64,000 nt of DNA from Amycolatopsis sp. MtRt-6 (GCF_017308975.1 NZ_JADWPD010000040.1:38987-102986); one strand, 5' to 3'; numbered from the stretch's first letter, positions 1 to 8,340 are shown. A program made the numbers and translations. The notes: a model not told the origin generated them from the sequence alone.

Positions 1-1187
1 AGGTCCGCGGTGACCTCGAACCCGCCGTCCGCAGTCGGCCCGGCCACCAGCGTGCCACCGAGCATCGCGGCACGCTCACGCATGCCGAGCAGGCCGTGCC
101 CGGCGGTCCCGGCCACCCGCGCGGCACCGCCCGGGGCGTTGCGCACGGCCACGTGCACGGAACCGGTGCCGACCCGCAGTTCCACGTCGATCGCCGCGCC
201 GGGCGCGTGCTGGACCGCGTTGCTCAGCGCCTCCTGCACGATCCGGTAGCCGGACAACGCGACGCCCGCGGGCAGCGCGTCGAAGTCCCCGTGCACTCGC
301 ACCGCGCAGGCCGTGCCGAGGGCACGCACCCGCTCCGCCAGTTCGGTCACCCGGGTGACGTCCGGCTGCGGGGCGAGCGGCCCGCCGGCGCTCTCGGTCC
401 GCAGCACGCCGAGCAGCCGGCGCATCTCGACCATGCCTTCCCGCGCGGTCCCGGTCAGCTCGGCGAACTCGGCGCGCACGTCGTCCGGCAGGCCGGGGAA
501 GCGGTACCGCGCGGAATCGGTGCGCAGCGCGAGCACGGACATGTGGTGGGCGACCACGTCGTGCAGTTCCCGGGCGATGCGCGCGCGTTCTTCGAGGACC
601 GCGGCCCGGGTCTCCTCGGCCGCCCGCCTTCGTTGCTGCTCGGCGCTTTCCCGTTCGGCGACCCGCCGCTGCCGCACCGCGTTGCCGGCGAGCAGCACCG
701 CGGTCATCAGGACCACCAGCAGTGCCAGGTCGCGCCAGTCTTCGACCCAGACTCCCAGCGCCGCGGCGGAGATCACCCCGACCACGACCAGGACACCCTG
801 CCCGTGCCCCGCGGCGACCAGGAACCAGACCAGCGCGATGGTCAGCGCCAGACCCGGTGACCACGGCCAGCCCCACAACCTCGACATGCCCGGGTACGCG
901 GCCGGAGTGGCCGAGATCAGCACGACGACCAGGCGCCACGCCCACAACGGCGAACGGACGGCCACGATCGCGGGCACCACGCTCGCCGCGGCGAGCCCGA
1001 GGGCGAGCGGGCTGCCGGCCGGGTGCCCCGGGGCGGTCTGCGCCGCCAGGAACGCGCTCCAGAGCCCGATGCCGACGATGGCGGCGGCCCGCAGCCGGGC
1101 CAAGCCGGCCGAGCGCGCGCGGACCTCGGGCCGGGTGCCGGCGTACAAGACGTGTCGCACGACCCGCCACGCCTCGTCCCACCGCAC
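1..1187 (-). CDS. NarL-family sensor histidine kinase, 3' end outside window
   Basis: Two-component sensor kinase of the HisKA_3/NarL type; it autophosphorylates on His and passes the phosphate to a LuxR-type response regulator, expected just beyond the left edge. Reading inward from about 1187, the protein starts with a short cytoplasmic stretch, then several hydrophobic membrane helices over the first ~150 residues, a linker rich in Arg/Glu (coiled coil), and the dimerisation motif RIARELHDVVAHHMS near position 570 with the phospho-His. A partial HATPase_c domain follows (NAVQHAP N-box, GHGLLGMRER near the edge). GTG at 1187 follows a G-rich ribosome-binding stretch; an in-frame GTG at 1196 is an alternative. 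The gene is cut by the window edge, not by a mutation. Signal and partner cannot be told from what is visible. Confidence 0.85.
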   Translation of the reverse strand, partial: MRWDEAWRVVRHVLYAGTRPEVRARSAGLARLRAAAIVGIGLWSAFLAAQTAPGHPAGSPLALGLAAASVVPAIVAVRSPLWAWRLVVVLISATPAAYPGMSRLWGWPWSPGLALTIALVWFLVAAGHGQGVLVVVGVISAAALGVWVEDWRDLALLVVLMTAVLLAGNAVRQRRVAERESAEQQRRRAAEETRAAVLEERARIARELHDVVAHHMSVLALRTDSARYRFPGLPDDVRAEFAELTGTAREGMVEMRRLLGVLRTESAGGPLAPQPDVTRVTELAERVRALGTACAVRVHGDFDALPAGVALSGYRIVQEALSNAVQHAPGAAIDVELRVGTGSVHVAVRNAPGGAARVAGTAGHGLLGMRERAAMLGGTLVAGPTADGGFEVTAD

Positions 1188-1276
1188 CCCGCCCACCCTA
1201 GGGCGCGTTCCCGGGCCGGGTGCGGCGAAGGCCACCACGAACAGTGTCCGTGGTGGCCTTCGGGGAGTTCCGCTGC

Positions 1277-1462
1277 TCAGCCGCTCTTGCGGCGGAAGGT
1301 CCGCTTGTTCGCCGCCGGGCCGTGGGCGTGCTGGTTCTTGCCGCCGCCGTTCTCGTGCGACGTTCCCGCTCGCGCGTGCGCCTGCTTGCGCTCCAGCGCT
1401 TCGCGGAACTTGCGCTTGACGTCGTCCTCCTCGCCGCTGGGCGACGGGTTCGGTTCACTCAT
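1277..1462 (-). CDS. DUF5302-type small basic protein
   Basis: A 61-residue hydrophilic protein with an acidic N-terminus (residues 1-14, including GEEDDVKRKF), a basic Lys/Arg helix (15-30) and a His/Asn/Gly-rich tail ending in RTFRRKSG. This matches the short actinobacterial DUF5302 family, whose function is unknown. The ATG at 1462 has a good GGAGG site 6 bases upstream, which makes it a real gene despite its size. It lies downstream of the HxlR regulator on the same strand, 72 bases away. No membrane segment, no cysteines. Family assignment is from recall of the family's pattern; role not inferred. Confidence 0.75.
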   Translation of the reverse strand: MSEPNPSPSGEEDDVKRKFREALERKQAHARAGTSHENGGGKNQHAHGPAANKRTFRRKSG

Positions 1463-1533
1463 GCCTACCTCCGGAAACGACGACGTGTGACCACTCCAGC
1501 CTGGCAGCCGCGTCCCCGCTTGGCGAGTCGATT

Positions 1534-2478
1534 TCAGCGTTGGGGGGACGGCACCCCGCCGAACTGTACCGACGTGCGGGTCAGCGGCCGGCCGCAGTGG
1601 TCGCACAGCAACATCGGGCGCAGGCGCTGCCCGCACTCGACGTGGTGCAGCGTGATGTCCGGCTCCTGGCCGGCCACCTCGAAGCCGCGCGACCACTCCG
1701 CGATGAACGCCAGCGCCGGGAAGAACGCCAGGCCCTTCGCCGTCAGGCGGTAGTCGCGGGCGTCCGTGCGGGTCTTCGCCGCACCGGTGCGCAGGACGCC
1801 GACCTCGACCAGCTTGCTCAGCCGCGCCGACAGCACGCTCGGCCCGATCCCCAGCTCGCGCTCGAACTCCGAAAAGTGCCGGCAGCCGAGCAGCGCCGAG
1901 ACGAGCAGGCCGGTCGACCACCGGTCGCCGAGCAGCTCCATCGTGTCCGGGAAGAACATCAGCGGGTCGCCGGCCAGGGAGTCGGCGTCCTTGCGGCGGA
2001 AGCGCTTGGACGCCGTCGCCGCCGCGACGCCGGTGCCGTCCAGCCGTTCCGCGCGGACGTCGCGCGCGTCGACCCGGCGGCCGCAGGCGGCGCAGCCCAG
2101 CGGCGCTGATGTAGCCAGCTCGCAGTCGAGGTGGATCAGCGTCGGCAGCACCGCGCGGCGCCCTTCGACCCACTCGCGCTCCCACGCCCAGATCGAGATC
2201 AGCAGCGGCCACAGCTCCAGGCCGCGCTCGGTCAGCCGGTACTCGTGCCGCGTGCGCCGCGCGTCCCGGTACGGCACGCGGGTGAGCATGCCCGCGTCCA
2301 CCATGTCCCGCAGCCGTCCCGACAACGCCGTCGGCGAAATGCCCAGGCGGAGACGCAGTTCTTCGTACCGCCGGAAGCGCAGGAACAGGCTCTGCAGGAT
2401 GAGCAGCGTCCACTGGTCGCCGACCAGCTCGAGCGCCCGGCGCAGCGGATCTCCCGCCGGCCTTACGCGCTGTGACAT
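1534..2478 (-). CDS. HxlR-family regulator with two tandem winged-helix domains
   Basis: DNA-binding regulator built from two HxlR winged-helix domains in one chain. The first is at residues ~8-105 (ALELVGDQWTLLIL, then the recognition-helix region) and the second at ~150-245 (TMELLGDRWSTGLL, GPSVLSARLSKLVE). A C-terminal part carries CDHCGRPL, a Cys pair that might bind metal. Single-domain HxlR proteins are ~110 residues, so this is a tandem form acting as an internal dimer. It is divergent from the carotenoid oxygenase and probably controls it and itself. ATG 2478 has GGAG 6 bases upstream. A GTG at 2553 with GAGGGGG is an alternative, but it would add 25 low-complexity residues coded by a perfect GC hairpin (2499-2523). 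Confidence 0.85.
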   Translation of the reverse strand: MSQRVRPAGDPLRRALELVGDQWTLLILQSLFLRFRRYEELRLRLGISPTALSGRLRDMVDAGMLTRVPYRDARRTRHEYRLTERGLELWPLLISIWAWEREWVEGRRAVLPTLIHLDCELATSAPLGCAACGRRVDARDVRAERLDGTGVAAATASKRFRRKDADSLAGDPLMFFPDTMELLGDRWSTGLLVSALLGCRHFSEFERELGIGPSVLSARLSKLVEVGVLRTGAAKTRTDARDYRLTAKGLAFFPALAFIAEWSRGFEVAGQEPDITLHHVECGQRLRPMLLCDHCGRPLTRTSVQFGGVPSPQR

Positions 2479-2498
2479 CCGGGGCTCCGCCCCGGGCC

Positions 2499-2523
2499 GG
2501 GGGCTCCGCCACCCGGAGCCCCC
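2499..2523. repeat. GC-rich hairpin in the HxlR 5' region
   Basis: Perfect 10-bp stem (GGGGGCTCCG with CGGAGCCCCC) around a 5-base loop, next to a further GGGGCTCCGCCCC stretch at 2480-2494. It lies between the two possible HxlR start codons. If translation starts at 2478 this is a strong 5'-UTR structure close to the ribosome-binding site and could affect expression; if at 2553 it is coding. Confidence 0.5.
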
Positions 2524-2590
2524 GCCAGACGGTTGTGCAGCCGCCTCGACCACATCGTCCCCCTCGTTACGTCGCGACCTCAGGGTAGCA

Positions 2591-2643
2591 CCTGACTACA
2601 CCAAAAGAAGCCTATTGACACCTGGGTACACAAATCATAGTCT
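2591..2643 (+). promoter_or_regulatory. Promoter of the carotenoid oxygenase with two direct repeats
   Basis: A -35 TTGACA at 2615-2620 and a -10 TAGTCT at 2638-2643 are separated by exactly 17 bases. Two direct repeats of the form CCTGNNTACACNAA start at 2591 and 2621, 30 bases apart; the second overlaps the promoter spacer. The position between divergent genes makes them likely binding sites for the neighbouring HxlR protein. The repeats and promoter are seen; the regulator assignment is inferred. Confidence 0.6.
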
Positions 2644-2691
2644 CGTCCCCAACAGCCCGCGCAGTCCGGTCGACAGCCAGGGAGCAGCCCG

Positions 2692-4164
2692 ATGACCAGC
2701 ACCTCCGAACAGCCGCTGATGGTGGCCAGGACGGCGGACGCGGCCGAGGCGAACCCCTACCTGCTCGGCGTCTACGCCCCGGTCGGCACCGAGATCGACG
2801 CCGAAGACCTGCAGGTCATCGGCGAAATCCCGAAGGACCTCAACGGCGTCTACCTGCGCAACGGCCCGAACCCGCGGTTCGCCCCGGAAGGCCGCTACCA
2901 CTGGTTCGACGGCGACGGCATGATCCACGCGGTCCACCTGGAGAACGGCAAGGCCCGCTACCGCAACCGCTGGATCCGCACGAAGGCCTTCGAGGCCGAG
3001 TCCGCGGCCGGCCGAGCGCTCTGGACCGGCGTCATGGAGAACCCGAAGGACAACCCGTTCGGCAACACGCATGGCCTGGGGCTCAAGGACAACGCGAACA
3101 CCGACGTCGTCTTCCACCGCGGCCGGATCCTCGCCACCTGGTACCTGTGCGGCTCGCCGTACGCGGTCGACCCGCTTTCGCTGGAGACCCTCGGCGCCGA
3201 AGACTTCCTCGGCACGCTGGCCGGCGACATGATGGCCCACCCCAAGGTCGACGAGACCACCGGCGAGCTGTTCTGGTTCGACTACGGGCCGCGCCCGCCG
3301 TACCTGCGCTACGGCGTGATCGGCGCGGACGGTGCCGTCGTGAACACCACCGACGTCGAGCTGCCGGGCCCGCGCCTGCCGCACGACATGGCCATCACCG
3401 AGCACTACGCGGTGCTGATGGACCTGCCGCTGGTCCAGGACCTGGCGGCGGCGAAGCGGGGGCGGCACAAGCTGCACTTCGACCGCTCGCTGCCGAGCCG
3501 GTTCGGGGTCCTGCCACGCTACGGAGACGGTAGCCAGATCCGGTGGTTCGAAGCGAACCCGTGCTACATCTACCACGTCGTCAACGCCTGGGAGCAGGGC
3601 GACGAGGTCGTCCTCGACGTCTGCCGCGTGCAGCGGCCCCAGCCGCGTGCCGACGCGCACACGCCGCTCGCGAAGATGCTGTCCTACCTGCGGCTGGACG
3701 CCCAGCTGCACCGCTACCGCTTCGACCTGCGGACCGGCGCGTGCCACGAGGCGCCGCTCGACGACGACAACACCGAGTTCCCGACCGTCGACGCCCGCGG
3801 CGTCGGGCGGCGGAACCGGTACTCCTACACGGTGCACATCTCGCCCGAGTCGACGCTGAAGTTCGACGGGCTGGTGCGCCTCGACAATCTTGCCGGTACG
3901 AAGACCGAATACCGGTTCGGTCCCGGCCGGTGGGGCAGTGAGGCTCCGTTCGCACCCCGCGAAGGAGCACCCGTCGATTCCGCGGACGGGTACCTGGTGA
4001 CGTTCGTGCAGGACGAGCGCGAGGGGCGCTCGGAACTGGACATCTTCGACGCCGCCGACCTCGCTGCCGGACCCGTGGCCAGGGTCCTGCTTCCCCAGCG
4101 TGTTCCGCTCGGTTTTCACGCGACCTGGGTCCGGGCGGACCAGCTGGACAACCTCCGCGCCTGA
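2692..4164 (+). CDS. Carotenoid oxygenase (RPE65/CCD family) dioxygenase
   Basis: Non-haem iron dioxygenase that cleaves a C=C bond in carotenoids, apocarotenoids, stilbenes or phenylpropenes. It has 490 residues, the usual family length, with no signal peptide. Family hallmarks seen are NGPNPRF (57-63), WFDGDGMIH (71-79), and four His residues spaced as the iron ligands: H183 (AHPKVD), H231 (LPHDM), H295 (YHVVNAWE) and H476 (GFHATW). The ATG at 2692 follows an AGGGAGC site. The gene is transcribed away from the HxlR regulator, a family often responding to small aromatic or quinone compounds, so the substrate could be a lignin-type stilbene or isoeugenol rather than a carotenoid. Substrate not resolved from sequence. 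Confidence 0.9.
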   Translation: MTSTSEQPLMVARTADAAEANPYLLGVYAPVGTEIDAEDLQVIGEIPKDLNGVYLRNGPNPRFAPEGRYHWFDGDGMIHAVHLENGKARYRNRWIRTKAFEAESAAGRALWTGVMENPKDNPFGNTHGLGLKDNANTDVVFHRGRILATWYLCGSPYAVDPLSLETLGAEDFLGTLAGDMMAHPKVDETTGELFWFDYGPRPPYLRYGVIGADGAVVNTTDVELPGPRLPHDMAITEHYAVLMDLPLVQDLAAAKRGRHKLHFDRSLPSRFGVLPRYGDGSQIRWFEANPCYIYHVVNAWEQGDEVVLDVCRVQRPQPRADAHTPLAKMLSYLRLDAQLHRYRFDLRTGACHEAPLDDDNTEFPTVDARGVGRRNRYSYTVHISPESTLKFDGLVRLDNLAGTKTEYRFGPGRWGSEAPFAPREGAPVDSADGYLVTFVQDEREGRSELDIFDAADLAAGPVARVLLPQRVPLGFHATWVRADQLDNLRA

Positions 4165-4513
4165 GCACCGTCGAGGGTCGCGCCCGGGGTCCCGGGCGTG
4201 GGAAACGGTGCACGGCGGAGACCGATCGGCCGGCTCGAGATGAGCGGGCAGGTACCGGCCCGGAGGGGCTCGCGCCGGCCGATCTGAACGCACAACGCCG
4301 CACTCGGTCGGACAGACCGTGCGCGGTGCACCCGGAAGCGGTTGCCGGGCACGTTTTCCGTTCGCCGGAGGGGTGCGAACGGACAGCGTGGCCGGGTGGT
4401 CAGCCGCGACCGGATACGGCGAGCACAGCTCGCCGGGGCGGCCTTGGGCTGAGCGCCGGTTCGTCGTTGTCCGGAGACGGCGAACCGCGCGCTGTTCACG
4501 ACGGGAGGGCGGG
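4165..4513. other. Gene-free stretch with inverted repeats
   Basis: No convincing coding frame. It starts with a terminator-like hairpin (4181-4198) and holds a 10-bp inverted repeat GATCGGCCGG (4224-4233) / CCGGCCGATC (4275-4284). Nothing else recognisable; the end carries the ribosome-binding site GGGAGG of the decayed gene that follows. Confidence 0.5.
4181..4198 (+). terminator. Probable terminator hairpin after the carotenoid oxygenase
   Basis: CGCCCGGG pairs with CCCGGGCG across a two-base centre (effective loop four bases), 17 bases after the stop codon at 4164. There is no T-run, as is usual in high-GC actinobacteria. Confidence 0.45.
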
Positions 4514-5432
4514 GTGAAGCTTTCGGTGTCGCTGGGGCTCTGGCAGGACCGGTCGCCCGAGGAGGCACTGGACACCGCTCCCGCCGCCGAGGCCGCGGGC
4601 TACCCGGAGCTGTGGATCGGCGAGATGGCGACGTGGGCCGCCTTCGCGCTCGGCACGGCGATCTCGTGGATTTCCCTGACTTTCGGGCCGCCGGCGGTGA
4701 CCGTGCGGGACCCGGCGACGATCGCCATGGGCGGGTCGCGGCGGAGCTCTCCGGCAGCCTACGCCGAATTGTCACACGGTGGTGGCATTTATAATTGTCA
4801 CACGGTGGTGACATTTAAGCGTAGGGTGAGCACACCACCAGCGCGGGACTGGGAAGCACCTGGTCCAGCGCTGACCTGCCGGTCGACCGGCGTCGCGCTC
4901 GGGACGTCCAGTGACGTCGTGGCGCGCGGCCGGCACAGCCGCTCGCGCCGGAGTCTCCCGTGACGATCGCCGCGTTCGGGCCGCGCGCTCGACGTCGCCG
5001 CGCGGCATGCGGACCGGATGGTGACGAACCTCGTCAGCCCGGCGGCCGCGGCGACGCTGATGCGCGGGCTGCACGGGGGCGGCCGAGCGTGCCGGGACCC
5101 CCGCCGCCGGTGACCGCCTGGGTGGTCGCGGCGGCCGACCCGGGACCGGCGCAGCTGCGGCGGGGAGTGGTCGGCTGTCTCGCGGCGTCGGGTTATGCGG
5201 ACATGTTCCGCGCGGCGGGCTTCGGCGACCTGATCGACTTCGCGCGCACCCCGGCCGCACCGCCGAGTTCGGGTTGGTCGGGTCGCGCGCCGAGATCGCC
5301 GCGAAGATCGGCGAGTACCCGGCCGCCGGGATCGCCGAGCCGGCGATCGTCCCCGCGACCGGCGACGACGACCCCGGTGGCGCGAAAACCCTCGCCGCGT
5401 GTCGATCCGCCGTCCTCCCGTTCGACGCGTAG
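4514..5432 (+). pseudogene. Decayed LLM-class (F420-type) flavin-dependent oxidoreductase
   Basis: Fragments of one luciferase-like monooxygenase family protein can be followed in order: an intact N-terminus from GTG 4514 (KLSVSLGLWQDR, GYPELWIGEMATW, RDPATIAMG to ~4734), then VALGTSSDVVARG at ~4890, TIAAFGPRA at ~4960, ADRMVTNLVSPAAAATLMRG at ~5010, a segment with AAADPGPAQLRRGVVGCLA and GYADMFRAAGFGDL at ~5130-5240, and the C-terminal PATGDDDPGGAKTLA ending at the stop at 5430. The frame changes several times, and the middle (about 45 residues after VALGTSS) is missing. Between ~4738 and ~4865 an unrelated AT-rich stretch with a twin operator sits in the reading frame. The gene is not functional. 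It ends 2 bases before the next gene, so the two were probably an operon. Confidence 0.75.
4769..4817. promoter_or_regulatory. Twin operator overlapping a TATAAT promoter
   Basis: Two near-identical copies (22 of 23 bases) of a site starting TTGTCACACGG lie at 4769-4791 and 4795-4817, period 26. Each contains the dyad TGTCAC-N6-GTGACA (second copy perfect, first with one change). A consensus TATAAT at 4790-4795 falls 15 bases after the TTGTCA at 4769. This is a typical repressor-controlled promoter layout, but it lies inside a pseudogene and no gene clearly starts after it. Confidence 0.6.
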
Positions 5433-5434
5433 GC

Positions 5435-5953
5435 ATGACGGAACCCAACGCAACCCGGAACCTCGACCGGTCCGGCGCCGCGGCACTGCCGTGGAGCCGG
5501 GCGCGCGACCTCCTCGCGAGCCAGACGCCCAAGGAAGACCTGACCTTCTTCGTCGGGACCGTCCGCCCCGGTGGACAGCCGCACGCCGCCGGTGTGGGCG
5601 CCATCTGGGTGGACGACGCCCTGTACTTCGTGAGCGGGCCGGGGACGCGCCGGGCCCGCAACCTGGCGGCGAACCCGGCGTGCACCGTGTCGGTGCGGCT
5701 GCGCGGCCTCGACGTCACGATGGAAGGGGAAGCGCACCGGCTCACCGATCCGGAAACCCTCGAACGGGTGGCGGCCGTCTACCGCGAGGGCGGCTGGCCC
5801 GCGACGGTCCTGGACGGCGGGTTCACCGCCCCGTTCATGGCGGCGAGCGCCGGGCCGGCGCCGTGGCACCTGTACCGGCTGACGCTGCACCGCGCGTTCG
5901 GCGTCGCCACCGCCGAGCCCCACGGCGCCACCCGCTGGGACTTCACCCGCTGA
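5435..5953 (+). CDS. Pyridoxamine 5'-phosphate oxidase-family (split-barrel) protein
   Basis: A 172-residue split-barrel flavin/F420-binding fold protein. The visible core is FFVGTVRPGGQPHAAGVGAIWVD (about residues 35-57), LYFVSGPGTRRARNLAANP and CTVSVRL, the standard PNPOx-like beta strands that hold FMN or F420; PWHLYRLTLHRAFGV is near the end. Members reduce or oxidise small molecules or simply bind the cofactor. The ATG at 5435 is chosen because homology begins there, although an upstream GTG-type extension is open. It follows the decayed LLM oxidoreductase by 2 bases, an old partnership of two F420-type proteins. The tail overlaps the convergent SGNH hydrolase gene by 11 bases. Confidence 0.8.
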   Translation: MTEPNATRNLDRSGAAALPWSRARDLLASQTPKEDLTFFVGTVRPGGQPHAAGVGAIWVDDALYFVSGPGTRRARNLAANPACTVSVRLRGLDVTMEGEAHRLTDPETLERVAAVYREGGWPATVLDGGFTAPFMAASAGPAPWHLYRLTLHRAFGVATAEPHGATRWDFTR

Positions 5954-6821
5954 TCGCCGCGGCGACCAGCCCGCCGATCGCAGCCATGCCGGCGGCGTTC
6001 GGGTGCAGCGGTGCCGCGATCGCCGTCGGGACCAGGCCCTCGAACCACTTCACGCCGGGCAGCTTGCAGACGTCGTGGCCGATCGAGAACGTCCGGACGT
6101 CGACGTAGTGCGCGTTGTGCGCGGCGGCCTGCCGGGCGAGGGCGGCGTTGGTCCGGTCGATGCTGCCCTGGATGTAGTTCGCGTCACGCGGCGTCAGTGG
6201 CGCGATCGGCCAGCAGCCGTTGCGGGGCAGGTACGTGCCGTACCCGGCCACGAAGACCTCGGCGTTCGGGGCCTTCGCGTGGATCGCGTCCAGCAGCGCG
6301 CCCCACACCGGCTCGAACGCGGCGATCTTCTCGGCGAGCTGGTCGCGGCCGCCCGCGGTGAACCGGTCGACGCAGTCGGGGACTATGCCGGGCAGCAGGT
6401 TGATGCAGCTCGTCGCGGCGCCGACCAGGCCGACGTCGTTGCCGCCGATCGTCACTGTCACCGTGCGGGTCTGCTCGCTCAACGCGTCCAGCTGCGGCGG
6501 CACCGGACCGGACGACGTCTGCTGCGGGGCGGTCATGTCCGCCGTCGTCGCGCCGGAGCACGTGACGTCCTTCAGCGGCACGCCGAGCTCCTTCGCGGCG
6601 ACGTGCGGGTAGTCGAGCAGCGACCGGAGGCAGCCGGGGGAGGAGAGGTCCGGTGGCGGGATCAGCGGCCCGGCCGCCGCCGAATCGCCCAGTGCCACGT
6701 ACTCGCCCGCGGTGCCCACTGCCGCCGTGCCCGCCGTCGCTGTGCCGGCCGTCGCTGTGCCCGCCGTCGCGCCGGCCAGCGCGGTGACCATGATCCCGAT
6801 GAACGCCGTCCTCACTCGCAC
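5943..6821 (-). CDS. Secreted SGNH/GDSL-family lipase or esterase
   Basis: Exported ester hydrolase. The signal peptide (residues 1-~40) has a hydrophobic core followed by a run of the repeating unit ATAGT, coded by a 15-bp tandem DNA repeat at about 6718-6778. Block I is GEYVALGDSAAAG with the nucleophile Ser. Block III is VTIGGNDVGL with the oxyanion Asn. Block V is PLHPNAAG with the catalytic His. This order is that of the Streptomyces-type SGNH lipase (SCO7513-like) family, and pairs of Cys typical of that family are present (SPGC, DVTC, SCIN, PDC, NGC, HDVC). GTG 6821 has AAGGAGG 6 bases upstream. Likely extracellular; substrate unknown. Confidence 0.85.
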   Translation of the reverse strand: MRVRTAFIGIMVTALAGATAGTATAGTATAGTAAVGTAGEYVALGDSAAAGPLIPPPDLSSPGCLRSLLDYPHVAAKELGVPLKDVTCSGATTADMTAPQQTSSGPVPPQLDALSEQTRTVTVTIGGNDVGLVGAATSCINLLPGIVPDCVDRFTAGGRDQLAEKIAAFEPVWGALLDAIHAKAPNAEVFVAGYGTYLPRNGCWPIAPLTPRDANYIQGSIDRTNAALARQAAAHNAHYVDVRTFSIGHDVCKLPGVKWFEGLVPTAIAAPLHPNAAGMAAIGGLVAAAISG

Positions 6822-6926
6822 GCCGTCCTCCTTGACGTTGTGCCGACTGTTGGTCTCCGTGACACCATCGGCACCGGGCGTGGCCGGATTGACTGGGAAT
6901 CCGGGCAGAGAACGAGGGGATCGGTT

Positions 6927-8156
6927 GTGACGGAGCACAAGCGCGGCGGCGACCTCACCCTCGGCGGGCAGCGCGTGCACGAGCGGCTCACCCGGGAGGA
7001 GCCGGAGCTGATCGCCCGGGTGCTTTCACGGATCCAGGCGGAGGTCGCGGACTACCGGCGGCTGCCGGTGGAGGAGCTGGCCGGCGACATCGCGGGCATC
7101 ACCCGGCAGGCGGTGCGGGCGTTCGCGCGCAGCCTGCGCGAGGACCGGGAGCTCAACGCGGCGGAACTCCGGCAGGTCGGCGCGTCCGCGGTCCGCCGGG
7201 CGGAGGAGGGCTTCCCGCTGGAGGCCGTGCTGACCGCGTACCACGTCGGCGCGCGGGAGATCTTCGCCGTCGGCTCGGCTTCGTCGGGCTGTGCGGACGT
7301 CGGCGACCTGCTCGAAGTCGCGGACCGGGTGCTGGCGTTCGTCGGCACGGTCACCGGCGCGGTGACCCGCGGGTACCTGGAGGAGCTGCGCACGAAGGTC
7401 GGGCAGGAGCACACCGCGCGCCGGACGCTGCTGTCGGTGCTCGTCGACGGCGGCCCGGTCGACGTCGTCGCCCGCAGCGCCGGGATCACGCTGCCGGCGC
7501 GGTACGTCGTGCTGAGCGTCGAGCTCGGACCGCACGCCGACGAGGCGTCGCCGGGCGTGGACGCCGAGATCGCGGTCCGCCGCAAGCTGCGGCGGTTCCT
7601 GGCGGCGTTCGAGCAGGCTTGCGGCGACGGTGTGCTGGCGTCCCTCGACGGTCCCGGCGGGCTCGTCCTGCTCCCGCTGTCCGACCGGCTTTCGGATCGG
7701 CGCGCGGTGCTGGACGCGGCCGGCCGCGCGGCGGGCGTGACGGTGCTGGCGGCGGCGGAGACGGCGGCGCCGCCGGAGGTCCGGGCGGTGGCGGCGCAGA
7801 CCGCCGAGGTGCTGGACGTGCTGCGCTGGTTCGGCCGCCCACCGGGGCTGTACGGCCTCGACGACGTCCTGGTGGAGTACCAGCTGACCCGCCCGGGAGC
7901 GGCCCGCGACCGCCTCGCGGCGGCGCTCGACCCGCTGGAAACGCACCCCGAGCTCGTCGAAACCCTCGACGCGTACCTGGCCCTGGACACGAACCGCCGC
8001 CGCACGGCGGCCCAGCTGCACGTCCACCCCAACACGGTCGACTACCGCCTCCGCCGAGTCCGCGACCTCACGGGCATCGACCCCCTCCACCCGGCCGGCC
8101 TCCCGCGCATCATCGCGGCCGCGGCGGCCCGCCGCGCCGCCCTCGCCCGCCGCTGA
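6927..8156 (+). CDS. PucR-family helix-turn-helix transcriptional regulator
   Basis: A 409-residue regulator. The N-terminal ~170 residues form an all-helical sensor region (RsbT co-antagonist/GGDEF-like arrangement seen in actinobacterial PucR proteins). A middle domain follows (ARYVVLSVELG), and the C-terminal PucR HTH contains LDTNRRRTAAQLHVHPNTVDYRLRR split over residues ~355-380, the signature motif of the family. GTG 6927 is preceded by GAGGGG; longer in-frame extensions upstream lack homology. It is divergent from the SGNH lipase with 105 bases between them, so it may control that gene. The stop codon is followed directly by a 21-bp tandem repeat array. Confidence 0.88.
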   Translation: MTEHKRGGDLTLGGQRVHERLTREEPELIARVLSRIQAEVADYRRLPVEELAGDIAGITRQAVRAFARSLREDRELNAAELRQVGASAVRRAEEGFPLEAVLTAYHVGAREIFAVGSASSGCADVGDLLEVADRVLAFVGTVTGAVTRGYLEELRTKVGQEHTARRTLLSVLVDGGPVDVVARSAGITLPARYVVLSVELGPHADEASPGVDAEIAVRRKLRRFLAAFEQACGDGVLASLDGPGGLVLLPLSDRLSDRRAVLDAAGRAAGVTVLAAAETAAPPEVRAVAAQTAEVLDVLRWFGRPPGLYGLDDVLVEYQLTRPGAARDRLAAALDPLETHPELVETLDAYLALDTNRRRTAAQLHVHPNTVDYRLRRVRDLTGIDPLHPAGLPRIIAAAAARRAALARR

Positions 8157-8159
8157 CGT

Positions 8160-8285
8160 GATGCCCGCCCAATCACGCGAGATCCCCCGCCAATCACGCG
8201 AGATGCCCACCCAATCACGCGAGATCCCCCGCCAATCACGCGAGATGCCCGCCCAATCACGCGAGTCACGCGCCCAGTCACGCGA
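8160..8285. repeat. 21-bp tandem repeat array, six units
   Basis: Six head-to-tail 21-bp units at 8160, 8181, 8202, 8223, 8244 and 8265, with a partial seventh. Units alternate between a GATGCCC and a GATCCCC start and share the core CAATCACGCGA; unit 6 has diverged. The array begins 3 bases after the PucR stop codon. The same unit recurs at 16214-16361. No constant spacers, so this is not CRISPR. Confidence 0.85.
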
Positions 8286-8340
8286 GTCACGCCGCTGACC
8301 ACGCCGGCCGGCCCTCCCGGTACGCGAGTCGACCCTCCAA

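Noticed and set aside
8160..8285. CRISPR array
   Set aside because: Units are contiguous with no unique spacers and are too short; no cas genes.
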